From positions 1-45,902 of the forward strand of contig CACEPG010000007.1 in assembly GCA_902561355.1 (NCBI GenBank): a stretch of 45,902 nt of DNA, given 5' to 3'. The notes below the pieces were generated by a model. It was not told the origin of the DNA, searched no databases, and saw nothing but the letters and a program-made list of their open reading frames with translations. This document shows positions 8,637 through 16,174 of the stretch, in pieces. The position numbers were made by a program, and so were the translations under genes. The stretch is from an uncultured Alphaproteobacteria bacterium. GTDB taxonomy: Bacteria; Pseudomonadota; Alphaproteobacteria; HIMB59; GCA-002718135. The stretch's first letter is position 1. Each line of letters opens with the position of its first letter.

Positions 8637-9347
8637 ATGGAAAATACCGATACATCAGTAAAAATTGTAGTTCCTCCAAAACAAGGGGCTTTTAAGGAAT
8701 GGGCATCTGATCAAAAAGCTTTTAAAGGTGTGCCTTGGGGAAAAGCTATGATGTGGATTTTCTTAGTAAGCGATACATTTGTATTTAGTATTTTCTTAAT
8801 TTCTTATATGACTGTAAGATTCTCAACTAAAGTAGAGTGGCCAAATGCTAGTGAAGTTTTTGGATTACATGTCGGCCATTACAATGTTCCACTTCTTTTG
8901 ATTGCAATTATGACTTTTATCTTAATTACAAGTAGCGGAACTATGGCTCTTGCAGTTAAATATGGTTATGAGAAAAATAAAAAAATGTGTGGATGGCTTA
9001 TGCTAGCAACAGCAGTATTAGGTGCTTCTTTTGTTGGCATGCAAGCTTTTGAATGGACAAAATTAATTCATGAAGGTGTTCGTCCTTGGGAAAATCCATT
9101 CGGAGCTCCTCAGTTTGGTGCTATATTTTTTATGGTTACTGGATTTCATGGAACCCACGTCACAATAGGGGTTATTTTTCTTTTTATTATGACATGGAAA
9201 ACATTTCGTGGACATTTTGATACAGGAAAGCGAGGATATTTTACCTCTCAAAAATCTGATTATGAAGCAATTGAAATCATGGGCTTGTACTGGCATTTTG
9301 TTGATTTAGTCTGGGTATTTATTTTTGCATTCTTTTATTTATGGTGA
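8637..9347 (+). CDS. heme-copper oxidase subunit III, second copy (CoxP-like)
   Basis: The second subunit III-family protein, 236 aa. It has helices at about 38-60, 80-102, 118-136, 162-184 and 210-233. Conserved features are the FLVSDTFVFSIFLISYMTVR helix, the GASFVGMQAFEW segment, the MVTGFHGTHVTIG motif and the C-terminal GLYWHFVDLVWVFIFAFFY helix. This is closer to canonical CoxC than the preceding gene, which has diverged more. It lies 12 bases downstream of the first copy and 8 bases before the subunit IV-like gene. The likely role is structural support of the oxidase. Confidence 0.9.
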   Translation: MENTDTSVKIVVPPKQGAFKEWASDQKAFKGVPWGKAMMWIFLVSDTFVFSIFLISYMTVRFSTKVEWPNASEVFGLHVGHYNVPLLLIAIMTFILITSSGTMALAVKYGYEKNKKMCGWLMLATAVLGASFVGMQAFEWTKLIHEGVRPWENPFGAPQFGAIFFMVTGFHGTHVTIGVIFLFIMTWKTFRGHFDTGKRGYFTSQKSDYEAIEIMGLYWHFVDLVWVFIFAFFYLW

Positions 9348-9355
9348 GGTGATTT

Positions 9356-9679
9356 ATGGCTGAAGGAACACAACAACACCCTCTTAAAATATATTTTTAT
9401 GTATGGACTTTACTTTTTGTATTTAGTGCATTTTCATACTGGGTTGATTGGTATGGTTTTCAAGGATTTCTTCGTTGGGGTTTAATTCTTTTTTTTATGA
9501 TGCTTAAAGCTGGTTTTATATGCGCAATATTTATGCATATGTATTGGGAACGTTTAGCAATAATTTACGCGATTCTAGTCCCTTGTTTTGCTATTTTAGT
9601 ATTTGTTTTCATAATGTGGCATGAATCTTACTATACTCAATTAGTTAGAAAGTTATATTTCTTAGTAACAGGTGGCTAA
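9356..9679 (+). CDS. cytochrome c oxidase subunit IV family protein
   Basis: A 107-aa protein with three hydrophobic helices (about 11-28, 36-60 and 66-90). The MMLKAGFICAIFMHMYWER segment is the hallmark of the bacterial caa3-type subunit IV (COX4_pro) family. It closes the structural part of the oxidase operon, 8 bases after subunit III and 14 before ctaB. The subunit is thought to help assembly or stability. The small size and operon position agree with the family. Confidence 0.85.
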   Translation: MAEGTQQHPLKIYFYVWTLLFVFSAFSYWVDWYGFQGFLRWGLILFFMMLKAGFICAIFMHMYWERLAIIYAILVPCFAILVFVFIMWHESYYTQLVRKLYFLVTGG

Positions 9680-9693
9680 GCTTAGAGATAAAA

Positions 9694-10587
9694 TTGCAAA
9701 ATCAAAATATTATAAATAATAATTTTTTAAGTTACAGTAAAAGCTTATTTCAATTAATGAAACCTAGAGTGATGTCGCTCGTAATATTTACATGTGTTGT
9801 TGGATTAATTGTAGCTCCTTTGCAGGTTAATATTTTTACAGCTACATTCTCTCTGATATGTGTGGCTTTTGGAGCAGGGGCTGCAGGTGCTCTTAATATG
9901 TGGTATGAATCAGATTTAGATGCATTAATGAAACGAACTTGTTTGAGACCAATACCAACTGGGAAAATTTCAAGTAACGAAGCTTTATTTTTTGGAATAG
10001 TTGTAGCTTTTCTGTCAGTTATATCTTTATATTTTGTATCTAATTTTATATCAGCATTAATGCTTGCTATTACTATTATATTTTATGTAGTTATTTATAC
10101 TATTTGGTTAAAAAAAAGAACTGCACAGAATATTGTAATTGGTGGAGCTGCTGGTGCATTTCCCCCAATAATTGGTTGGACTATAGCAATGGGAAATATA
10201 TCTTTAGAACCTATATTGCTTTTTTTAATTATTTTTTTTTGGACACCCTCTCATTTTTGGGCACTAAGTATGTATAAAACTGAAGACTATGCCAATGCAA
10301 AAATTCCTATGTTGCCTATTGTTTCGGGAATTAAAACTACAAAAACAAATATTTTTGTTTATTCAATAATTCTTTTTTTTATTTCATTAACACCTTATTT
10401 GTTTGGGTTTGCAGGAAATATTTATTTATTTACAAGTATTGTGTTAGGAATTTATTATGTATACCTATGTTACATGCTACTAGTTAAATCAAATGAAGAT
10501 AAAATATTATCAAAAAAGATTTTTATTTATTCAATCCTTTATTTATTCTTGATTTTTTCAATAATATTAATAGATAATATTGTATAA
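9694..10587 (+). CDS. ctaB: protoheme IX farnesyltransferase CtaB
   Basis: Converts heme b to heme O for the oxidase. UbiA-superfamily membrane protein of 297 aa with LMKPRVMSLVIFTCVVGL at the first helix. The first Asp motif is NMWYESDLDALMKRT and is followed by RPIPTGKIS. The second is SMYKTEDYANAKIPMLP. These are the CtaB versions of the motifs. The start used here is a TTG at 9694 with a weak AGAGA upstream; the first internal ATG would remove the stretch before the first helix. Downstream, the stop overlaps the next ATG (TAATG). A dedicated Cox15 for heme A is not in the window. Confidence 0.92.
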   Translation: MQNQNIINNNFLSYSKSLFQLMKPRVMSLVIFTCVVGLIVAPLQVNIFTATFSLICVAFGAGAAGALNMWYESDLDALMKRTCLRPIPTGKISSNEALFFGIVVAFLSVISLYFVSNFISALMLAITIIFYVVIYTIWLKKRTAQNIVIGGAAGAFPPIIGWTIAMGNISLEPILLFLIIFFWTPSHFWALSMYKTEDYANAKIPMLPIVSGIKTTKTNIFVYSIILFFISLTPYLFGFAGNIYLFTSIVLGIYYVYLCYMLLVKSNEDKILSKKIFIYSILYLFLIFSIILIDNIV

Positions 10588-10781
10588 TGGTTAAAAAAAT
10601 TTACTTTATAACATTCTTAATGTGCTTATTAATACCATTTTCAGCTTATGCAAGATGTGCAGTTTGTTATACAAATGGTTTATCAGGAGCAAGTATAGCT
10701 GTTATAGTAATTGTATTATCAGCAATTTTGCTTTTTGTTTCAAATATTTTTTTGCAAAAATTTTTAGAAAGATATAAATAA
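10587..10781 (+). CDS. small membrane protein with N-terminal CxxC
   Basis: A 64-aa protein that I do not recognise. A signal-like helix at 1-22 ends at SAYA, followed at once by RCAVCYTNGLSGASIA and then a second helix (about 36-56) and a basic tail. The mature protein would therefore carry a CxxC close to the outer membrane face of a single helix. It is translationally coupled to ctaB (1-base overlap) at the end of the oxidase operon, which suggests a role in heme or copper handling or in oxidase assembly. That role is inference from position and the Cys pair. Confidence 0.65.
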   Translation: MVKKIYFITFLMCLLIPFSAYARCAVCYTNGLSGASIAVIVIVLSAILLFVSNIFLQKFLERYK

Positions 10782-10783
10782 GT

Positions 10784-10924
10784 TTAATTCTCTTGATTAT
10801 CTTCTGAAGATTCTTCTAAATTTTTTTTGTCTACTTTAATCCAAACCCAAGTTCCTACAAAATAGCAGAATATAAATATTCCTAAAACAAGATACAATAA
10901 TAAAGAATAAGAAGTTAATTCCAT
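10784..10924 (-). CDS. 46-aa single-span membrane protein with acidic tail
   Basis: Unrecognised short gene. The product starts MELTSYSLLLYLVLGIFIF, has one helix (about 7-28) containing GTWVW at its end, then a basic KVDKK and an acidic Ser/Glu/Asn-rich tail. This resembles the general layout of small oxidase or cytochrome-biogenesis subunits (CcoQ/CcmD-like), but no diagnostic motif is present. It lies 47 bases downstream of rsmE on the same strand and is convergent with the 64-aa CxxC gene, their stops being only a few bases apart. The amphipathic, non-random tail argues for a real gene. Confidence 0.5.
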   Translation of the reverse strand: MELTSYSLLLYLVLGIFIFCYFVGTWVWIKVDKKNLEESSEDNQEN

Positions 10925-10971
10925 CAAATATTTATTATAAATGAATTTATTTATTTATGAAATAGTAATTT

Positions 10972-11700
10972 TTAAGAAGTGATTTCTTTTAAACAATAAA
11001 AAGCAACTGTAATTGCAGTATCTGAACGAAGTATAGTATTTCCTAAAGAAACAGGAACAACATTTTTGTTTTGAAGTATCAGATCTCTTTCAGTATCTGA
11101 AAAACCTCCTTCTGGGCCAATCATTACTGACCATTTTGTTGTAGAATATTTAATTTTGTCAAGAGTTTCTATAATAGCTTTGCCATTACTTTTTTCATCA
11201 CAAAAGACTAGAGTTCTATCATCAGGCCAATTTTCTAATAAAGACATTAAGTCAGTTTCCTTTTCAATAGTTGGAATGTCGAATCTTTGTGATTGTTCTG
11301 CAGCTTCTATAGCATTATCAAATAAATTTTTAATATTAATGTTTTTAATATTAGTAAATTGAGTTTTACATGGAATAATTTTTGTAACTCCAAGCTCGGT
11401 TGCTTTTTGTATTGCTAAACTCATTCTGCTTTGTTTAATTGGAGCAAATATTAACCATAGATCTAAAGATTTTTTTATTTTTTTTAAATTTTTAGAAATA
11501 CGTAATGCAGTATTATCTCTATTTATAGAAATAACTTTACTTAACCATTCACCAGAGATTCCGTCAAAAACAATTATTTCATCTCCAGATTTAATTCTTA
11601 AAACATTTTTTAAAAAATGATGCTGTTTGTCTTTTATGTAAATTATTAAATTTAATGATATAGATTTATTTACGTAGATTCTTGTTTTATGTTTTTTCAT
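10972..11700 (-). CDS. rsmE: 16S rRNA (uracil1498-N3)-methyltransferase RsmE
   Basis: SPOUT-class methyltransferase that modifies U1498 of 16S rRNA. The N-terminal PUA-like part carries HHFLKNVLRIKSGDEIIVFDG. The C-terminal knot has the AdoMet motifs MIGPEGGFSDTE and VSLGNTILRSDTA, plus IQKATELGVTKIIP in the middle, all standard for RsmE. At 242 aa it is of normal length. In many alphaproteobacteria rsmE lies near ubiA; here they are separated by about 10 kb that includes the oxidase operon. Confidence 0.94.
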   Translation of the reverse strand: MKKHKTRIYVNKSISLNLIIYIKDKQHHFLKNVLRIKSGDEIIVFDGISGEWLSKVISINRDNTALRISKNLKKIKKSLDLWLIFAPIKQSRMSLAIQKATELGVTKIIPCKTQFTNIKNINIKNLFDNAIEAAEQSQRFDIPTIEKETDLMSLLENWPDDRTLVFCDEKSNGKAIIETLDKIKYSTTKWSVMIGPEGGFSDTERDLILQNKNVVPVSLGNTILRSDTAITVAFYCLKEITS

Positions 11701-11768
11701 TTTTATTTATAATATTATTTTAAATTAAATTTACTAGTAAATATATACTTACAATAATATAAACAGAT

Positions 11769-12218
11769 ATGACTAAAGTTTTATCTTTTGAAACAAAAAT
11801 AGGCTGGATAACTATCAAAGCAATTGATCAGAAATTATTATCAGTTAAATTTGGTAAACAAAAAAAACAAAATAGTAGTCCTTTTTTAAATATAGTTAAA
11901 AAACAGATTTTAAATTATATTTCAGGAAATTTAAAAAAATTTAATCTTAATCTTTTAATTCAGGGTTCGAATTTACAAAAAAAAATATGGAATGAACTGC
12001 AAAAGATTCCTTATGGTAAAACCAAAACATATGGTCAAATTGCAAAAAAACTACAAACTTCTCCTCGCTATGTTGGTAATGTTTGTGGTCAAAACAGCCA
12101 TTTATTGATAATACCATGTCATCGTGTGATAAGAGCAGATCAATCACTAGGTGGTTTTTCTGGTTTAGGTGGAGTAAAACTGAAAGAAAGATTATTAAAT
12201 TTAGAAAAAAATGAGTAA
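11769..12218 (+). CDS. ogt: methylated-DNA--protein-cysteine methyltransferase
   Basis: Suicide repair protein that removes alkyl groups from O6-alkylguanine. The acceptor Cys is C117 in IIPCHRVI; the recognition helix region has PYGKTKTYGQIAKKL and SPRYVGNVCGQN; GGFSGLGGVKLKERLL closes the active site. The 149-aa form lacks an Ada regulatory domain. The end overlaps the next gene by 8 bases, indicating co-translation. Confidence 0.93.
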   Translation: MTKVLSFETKIGWITIKAIDQKLLSVKFGKQKKQNSSPFLNIVKKQILNYISGNLKKFNLNLLIQGSNLQKKIWNELQKIPYGKTKTYGQIAKKLQTSPRYVGNVCGQNSHLLIIPCHRVIRADQSLGGFSGLGGVKLKERLLNLEKNE

Positions 12219-12936
12219 AAATATCATAATATTACAGCATATTGCTATTGAAACCCCAGGTTATATTCTAGATTTGATGAAAAAGGATAATTTTAATTTA
12301 TTTACAGTTGAGTTAGATGAGGGCGAAAAAATACCTGAGAATCTAAACCAATTTGATGGAATGCTTTGTATGGGTGGCCCCATGGATACTTGGATGGAAG
12401 ACGCATACCCTTGGCTTATTCATGAAAAGAAAAAAATTAAAGAATTTGTGATGGATTTAAAAAAACCCTACCTTGGTTTTTGTTTAGGTTGTCAATTGTT
12501 AGGAGAAGTAATTGGAGGAGATGTAGTTAAATCAGACCCTCCTGAAATAGGTATAATGGACATAAACATGCAAAATTCCTACAAATCAGACCAGCTCTTT
12601 TCTTCTTTTAATCAAACCATTAAAGCTTTGCAATGGCACAGTTATGAAGTTAAAAATTTAGAAAATAATAAAGATGTATCTGTAATTGGATCATCTTTAA
12701 CAACAAAATATCAAATTTTTAAGTACAAAGATCATGCATATGGTATTCAGTTTCACATTGAAATTAAAAATGATACAGTTAGTCAATGGGGATGCGTTCC
12801 AGAATATGAAAACGCTTTAAATGAAACTTTAGGGGCAGGTGCTTTGAAAAAATTTGATGAGGATGCACAAAAAAATATGCTATCAATGAATCAAAATGCA
12901 GAAAATCTCTACTATAATTTTAAAAGTTTATTGTAA
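12211..12936 (+). CDS. class I glutamine amidotransferase (GMP synthase-like)
   Basis: Stand-alone glutamine amidotransferase domain of 241 aa. The nucleophile is C91 in GFCLGCQLLGE, with the catalytic His and Glu in YGIQFHIEI; MGGPMDTW forms the oxyanion region. Members of this stand-alone group act on varied or unknown acceptors, so the specific reaction is open. It overlaps ogt by 8 bases and precedes a Gfo/Idh/MocA oxidoreductase by 21 bases, so these three genes may form one transcript. Confidence 0.85.
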   Translation: MSKNIIILQHIAIETPGYILDLMKKDNFNLFTVELDEGEKIPENLNQFDGMLCMGGPMDTWMEDAYPWLIHEKKKIKEFVMDLKKPYLGFCLGCQLLGEVIGGDVVKSDPPEIGIMDINMQNSYKSDQLFSSFNQTIKALQWHSYEVKNLENNKDVSVIGSSLTTKYQIFKYKDHAYGIQFHIEIKNDTVSQWGCVPEYENALNETLGAGALKKFDEDAQKNMLSMNQNAENLYYNFKSLL

Positions 12937-12957
12937 GCATAAATCAATTATTATCAT

Positions 12958-14094
12958 ATGAAAAAAAAATTGAGACTCGGAATGGTTGGTGGAGGAAAAG
13001 ATGCTTTTATTGGATCTGTTCATAGAATAGCTTCAAGAATTGATGATAAATTTGAATTTGTTGCTGGATGTTTATCTTCAACACCAGACAAATCTCAAGC
13101 TTCAGGTAAAGAGTTGGGTTTAGACTCATCACGTATTTATTCTTCCTTTGAAGAAATGGCTGAAAAAGAATCACGAATGCAAGATGGAATTGATGTTGTA
13201 TCAATAGTTACGCCAAATCATATGCATGCAAAACCTTCAATAGAGTTTTTGAAAAAAAATATTCATGTAATTTGCGATAAACCAATGACCGCTTCAATAA
13301 ATGAAGCGAAACAATTATATAATGAGGTTAAAAAATCTTCATCTTATTTTTTTTTAACTCATAATTATAGTGGTTATCCTGTTATTCGAGAAATAAGGCA
13401 GTTAATATTGAATGGGGAAATAGGAAAAATTAGAAAAGTTAAAGGTCATTATCTTCAAGGATGGCTTGGGCAAAAAGAAGAAGACAAAGGAATTAATAAA
13501 CAAGCAGAATGGCGTACAGATCCACAAAGAAGTGGTATAGCAGGTTCAGTAGGAGATATTGGAAGTCATTTAATGCACATAATTGAATTTGTAAGTGGAT
13601 TAAAATTAAAAGAAATTGCAGCAGAATTAACAACTTTTGTTAGTGGAAGAAAATTAGATGATGATGCAAATATACTTTTAAGAATGAGTGAAAATGTAAA
13701 AGGTAGTTTATCAGTCTCTCAAATAGCTACTGGGGAAGAAAATAACTTAGCTTTTTCTATTTATGGTGAAAAAGGGGCTATGCATTGGTCTCAAGAAAAT
13801 CCAAATTATGCAAGACTTAGTAAAATTGATAAAAGAGATAGAATCATTACCAGGGGCACATTTTCAGAAATAAATTCGATGAGTTATATTCGTGTTCCAC
13901 CGGGACATCCGGAAGGATACTTAGAGGGGTTTGCGCAAATTTATAGTGATATTGCTGATATAATTAACAATAGAGATAATAGTAATAATTTATTAAAAAT
14001 TATTCCAGATGAAGAAGTAGGTATACATATTATGAATTTTATTTCTGCATGTGTGGAATCCAGCAAAAATAATAGCAAGTGGATTAAATTATAA
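12958..14094 (+). CDS. Gfo/Idh/MocA family oxidoreductase
   Basis: NAD(P)-dependent dehydrogenase of 378 aa. An N-terminal Rossmann fold has LGMVGGGKDAFIGSVHR, and the signature CDKPMTAS near residue 105 includes the catalytic-site Lys. The C-terminal alpha/beta domain contains DIGSHLMHIIEFVSG, the usual GDIGxHxxD-like His segment. These enzymes usually act on sugars, inositols or their derivatives. The substrate cannot be read from the sequence. It follows the amidotransferase gene closely. Confidence 0.87.
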   Translation: MKKKLRLGMVGGGKDAFIGSVHRIASRIDDKFEFVAGCLSSTPDKSQASGKELGLDSSRIYSSFEEMAEKESRMQDGIDVVSIVTPNHMHAKPSIEFLKKNIHVICDKPMTASINEAKQLYNEVKKSSSYFFLTHNYSGYPVIREIRQLILNGEIGKIRKVKGHYLQGWLGQKEEDKGINKQAEWRTDPQRSGIAGSVGDIGSHLMHIIEFVSGLKLKEIAAELTTFVSGRKLDDDANILLRMSENVKGSLSVSQIATGEENNLAFSIYGEKGAMHWSQENPNYARLSKIDKRDRIITRGTFSEINSMSYIRVPPGHPEGYLEGFAQIYSDIADIINNRDNSNNLLKIIPDEEVGIHIMNFISACVESSKNNSKWIKL

Positions 14095-14216
14095 ATTATT
14101 ATTACTATTTTAAAAAAAACACAGAAAATATAGATAATTTAATATGCAATTTTAGCATATTTAATTTGTTAAAAACTTATTTTTTAATTTTTAAAATTTT
14201 TGCTAAAACAAAATTA
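14095..14216 (+). other. AT-rich leader upstream of the riboswitches
   Basis: First part of the 329-base gap before amtB; no gene is seen. AATATGC (14141-14147) can pair with GCATATT (14155-14161) to form a small hairpin followed by T-rich DNA, which might end transcription from the oxidoreductase gene. The promoter of the amtB transcript should lie here, but I cannot pick a convincing -35/-10 pair, and no sigma-54 type GG-N10-GC element is visible. Confidence 0.35.
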
Positions 14217-14263
14217 CGTTCATCATGTTTACATGACGGAAGTAGACGAAAGTCGAAGGAACG
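14217..14263 (+). promoter_or_regulatory. glutamine riboswitch (glnA RNA motif), copy 1
   Basis: Compact three-way-junction aptamer matching the glnA RNA consensus as I recall it. P1 pairs CGTTC (14217-14221) with GAACG (14259-14263). P2 is the hairpin CATGT/ACATG (14224-14235). The conserved core CGGAAGTAG follows, then P3 is GAC-GAAA-GTC (14245-14254), then GAAGGAACGC. All three helices form without mismatches. Known: this class binds L-glutamine and is found mostly in cyanobacteria and marine metagenomes. It precedes an ammonium transporter, a fitting nitrogen target. Confidence 0.85.
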
Positions 14264-14281
14264 CATGCAAAGTTATTAAAT

Positions 14282-14329
14282 CGTTCAATCTGTTTTTACA
14301 GATCGGAAGTAGGTAATACCGAAGGAACG
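14282..14329 (+). promoter_or_regulatory. glutamine riboswitch (glnA RNA motif), copy 2
   Basis: Second aptamer 18 bases after the first. P1 pairs CGTTC (14282-14286) with GAACG (14325-14329). P2 is ATCTGT/ACAGAT with a TTTT loop (14288-14303). The core CGGAAGTAG is identical to copy 1, P3 is GGT-AAT-ACC (14312-14320), then GAAGGAACGC. Helices P2 and P3 differ in sequence from copy 1 but still pair, which is covariation supporting an RNA structure. Confidence 0.87.
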
Positions 14330-14371
14330 CGGAACTTATTTTTAATTTCCATAGCTACGCATGAAAAACGA

Positions 14372-14397
14372 AACATAACTATTGGTTTAGTTATGTT
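14372..14397 (+). promoter_or_regulatory. hairpin between riboswitches and amtB start
   Basis: A perfect 10-base-pair stem, AACATAACTA (14372-14381) with TAGTTATGTT (14388-14397) and a 6-base loop, lies between the second aptamer and the Shine-Dalgarno GGAGG (14413-14417). No T-tract follows, so it is not a classical terminator. It may be part of the expression platform or an mRNA stability element. No sequence able to mask GGAGG directly was found. Confidence 0.5.
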
Positions 14398-14423
14398 GTT
14401 AAAATGTAATATGGAGGTTTGAA

Positions 14424-15710
14424 ATGCCTAAAAATATAAAATTTTTAACTACTTTAATTATAGGAATTATTTCTTTATCTTCTTCAGCTCATGCAGCTGT
14501 TGACTCTGAAGTTTCTTATATACTAAATACACTTCTTTTCTTAATTAGTGGTTTTTTAGTCATGTGGATGGCTGCAGGTTTTGCAATGTTGGAATCTGGA
14601 TTAGTTACTTCTAAAAGTGTTGCCACAATAGCAGCAAAGAATATCGGTCTATATTCCATTGCAGGTTTAATGTTTTGGCTGATTGGTTATAACTTGGCTT
14701 ATGGTATTCCAGAAGGTGGTTTCATTGGAAACTTACTTCCATGGAGTGATACAAGTTCTATAGAAAAAGGATACTCTGATGGATCAGATTGGTTTTTCCA
14801 AATGGTTTTTTGTGCAACTACATGCTCAATAGTTTCTGGGACAATGGCAGAAAGAATTAAAATCTGGCCTTTCTTTTTATTCTGCGCAATATTAGCTGGA
14901 ATTATTTATCCAATAGAAATGGGATGGCAATGGGGAGGCGGACATTTAGCAGCAGCAGGTTTTTCTGATTTTGCTGGCTCTACAATAGTACATAGTGCCG
15001 GAGGTGCAGCTGCACTTGCAGGAGCTATACTTCTTGGCCCCAGACTTGGTAGATTCGATGAAACAGGAGAAGCTAAAACTATGGCACCGTTTGCAAGTTC
15101 ATCAATTCCTCTTGCAACTTTAGGGGTTTTTATTTTGTGGCTTGGGTGGTTTGGATTTAATGGTGGATCTCAATTAGCTTTAGGTTCATTTGATGATTCT
15201 ACTTCTATTGCTACAATTTTTATAAATACTAACCTAGCAGCTTGTGCAGGTGTAATGGTTTGTGCTGCTATATCAAGATTAGTAGGTGGAAAAACTGATG
15301 TGGTAATGATGCTGAATGGAGCATTAGGAGGGCTTGTAGCGATTACTGCAGAGCCTCTTACACCATCGCCTATAATGGCAATCCTCATAGGTGGTATTGG
15401 TGGTGCTGTTGTTTATTATGGTACTTTATTTTTAATAAAACTTAAAATTGATGATGTAGTTGGAGCCATTCCTGTCCACGGTTTTGCTGGTATTTGGGGA
15501 ACGTTAGCTGTTCCACTAACTAATGGTAGTGCTAGCTTTGGAGCTCAAGTTTATGGAATTATTTGGATAAATCTATTTGTCTTTATAGTTGCTTTTGTAA
15601 TTTGGTATCTAATGAAAATTTCTATTGGTATTAGAATTAGTGAAGAAGCAGAAAAACTTGGAACTGACAAAGCTGAAGTTGGTGTAATGGCATATTCAAT
15701 TAGGGACTAA
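14424..15710 (+). CDS. amtB: ammonium transporter AmtB
   Basis: Inner-membrane ammonium channel of the Amt/Mep/Rh family, 428 aa. A signal peptide at 1-24 (SSAHA) precedes the usual eleven helices. The pore twin histidines are H190 (STIVHSAGG) and H352 (PVHGFAGIWG). Other family hallmarks are MWMAAGFAMLESGL and AAKNIG near the N-terminus. The cytoplasmic tail ends GVMAYSIRD, where other members carry the GlnK-binding GxxAY segment. A clear GGAGG lies 6 bases before the ATG. Expression is probably controlled by the tandem glutamine riboswitches in its 329-base leader. Confidence 0.95.
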   Translation: MPKNIKFLTTLIIGIISLSSSAHAAVDSEVSYILNTLLFLISGFLVMWMAAGFAMLESGLVTSKSVATIAAKNIGLYSIAGLMFWLIGYNLAYGIPEGGFIGNLLPWSDTSSIEKGYSDGSDWFFQMVFCATTCSIVSGTMAERIKIWPFFLFCAILAGIIYPIEMGWQWGGGHLAAAGFSDFAGSTIVHSAGGAAALAGAILLGPRLGRFDETGEAKTMAPFASSSIPLATLGVFILWLGWFGFNGGSQLALGSFDDSTSIATIFINTNLAACAGVMVCAAISRLVGGKTDVVMMLNGALGGLVAITAEPLTPSPIMAILIGGIGGAVVYYGTLFLIKLKIDDVVGAIPVHGFAGIWGTLAVPLTNGSASFGAQVYGIIWINLFVFIVAFVIWYLMKISIGIRISEEAEKLGTDKAEVGVMAYSIRD

Positions 15711-15725
15711 CTAAATCATTTAATC

Positions 15726-15756
15726 TAAAGAGAAGGTATTTATTACCTTCTCTTTA
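15726..15756 (+). terminator. strong intergenic hairpin after amtB
   Basis: AAAGAGAAGGTA (15727-15738) pairs perfectly with TACCTTCTCTTT (15744-15755); one more T-A pair extends the stem, and the loop is 5 bases. It ends in TCTTT without a long T-tract, 14 bases before the next start codon. It may act as a partial terminator or processing site lowering expression of the downstream genes relative to amtB. Confidence 0.55.
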
Positions 15757-15770
15757 AAGAGGGAGGAAAT

Positions 15771-16127
15771 ATGCATTTTAGAAATTTTGTAGATTTTAAA
15801 AAAAATGAATTTTATGGCTTAACAATAAGTAAAAATTATATTAAAAATTTTTTTACTAAATCAAGCTTGCATTATGTTATATGTTTAGAAATTTCTTGTG
15901 AAACTAACAATGGCGGTATCTCATATGAAGAAATTTGTTCTAAAATACCTAATTTGATTGGATCTAGAACCTCTATTCAAACAGTTTTAAATGATGGAGT
16001 AAGTTTTAATTGTTTTGAAAAACTTCAACATAAGTTGGACAAAAGAGTAAAAAAATATGTTTTATCAAAAGATTTTTCAATTATGGTAACAGATTGGTTT
16101 GTTAGTCAAAAAGAATTTTTTTCTTAA
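15771..16127 (+). CDS. putative winged-helix DNA-binding protein
   Basis: A 118-aa protein of no family I can name firmly. From residue 35 it reads like a MarR-type winged helix: a helix (HYVICLEISCET), then ISYEEICSKIP as helix 2, SRTSIQTVLNDGVS as the recognition helix, and LDKRVKKYVLS as a wing with the DKR motif common in MarR proteins. The last part, FSIMVTDWF, could be a dimer helix. It has a strong GGGAGGAAAT ribosome site and sits directly behind amtB. A role in nitrogen-linked regulation is inference from position. Confidence 0.6.
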   Translation: MHFRNFVDFKKNEFYGLTISKNYIKNFFTKSSLHYVICLEISCETNNGGISYEEICSKIPNLIGSRTSIQTVLNDGVSFNCFEKLQHKLDKRVKKYVLSKDFSIMVTDWFVSQKEFFS

Positions 16128-16174
16128 AAAATAATTTATAATGTTACGAAATAGAAGTATTACAAGGAGGAAAT

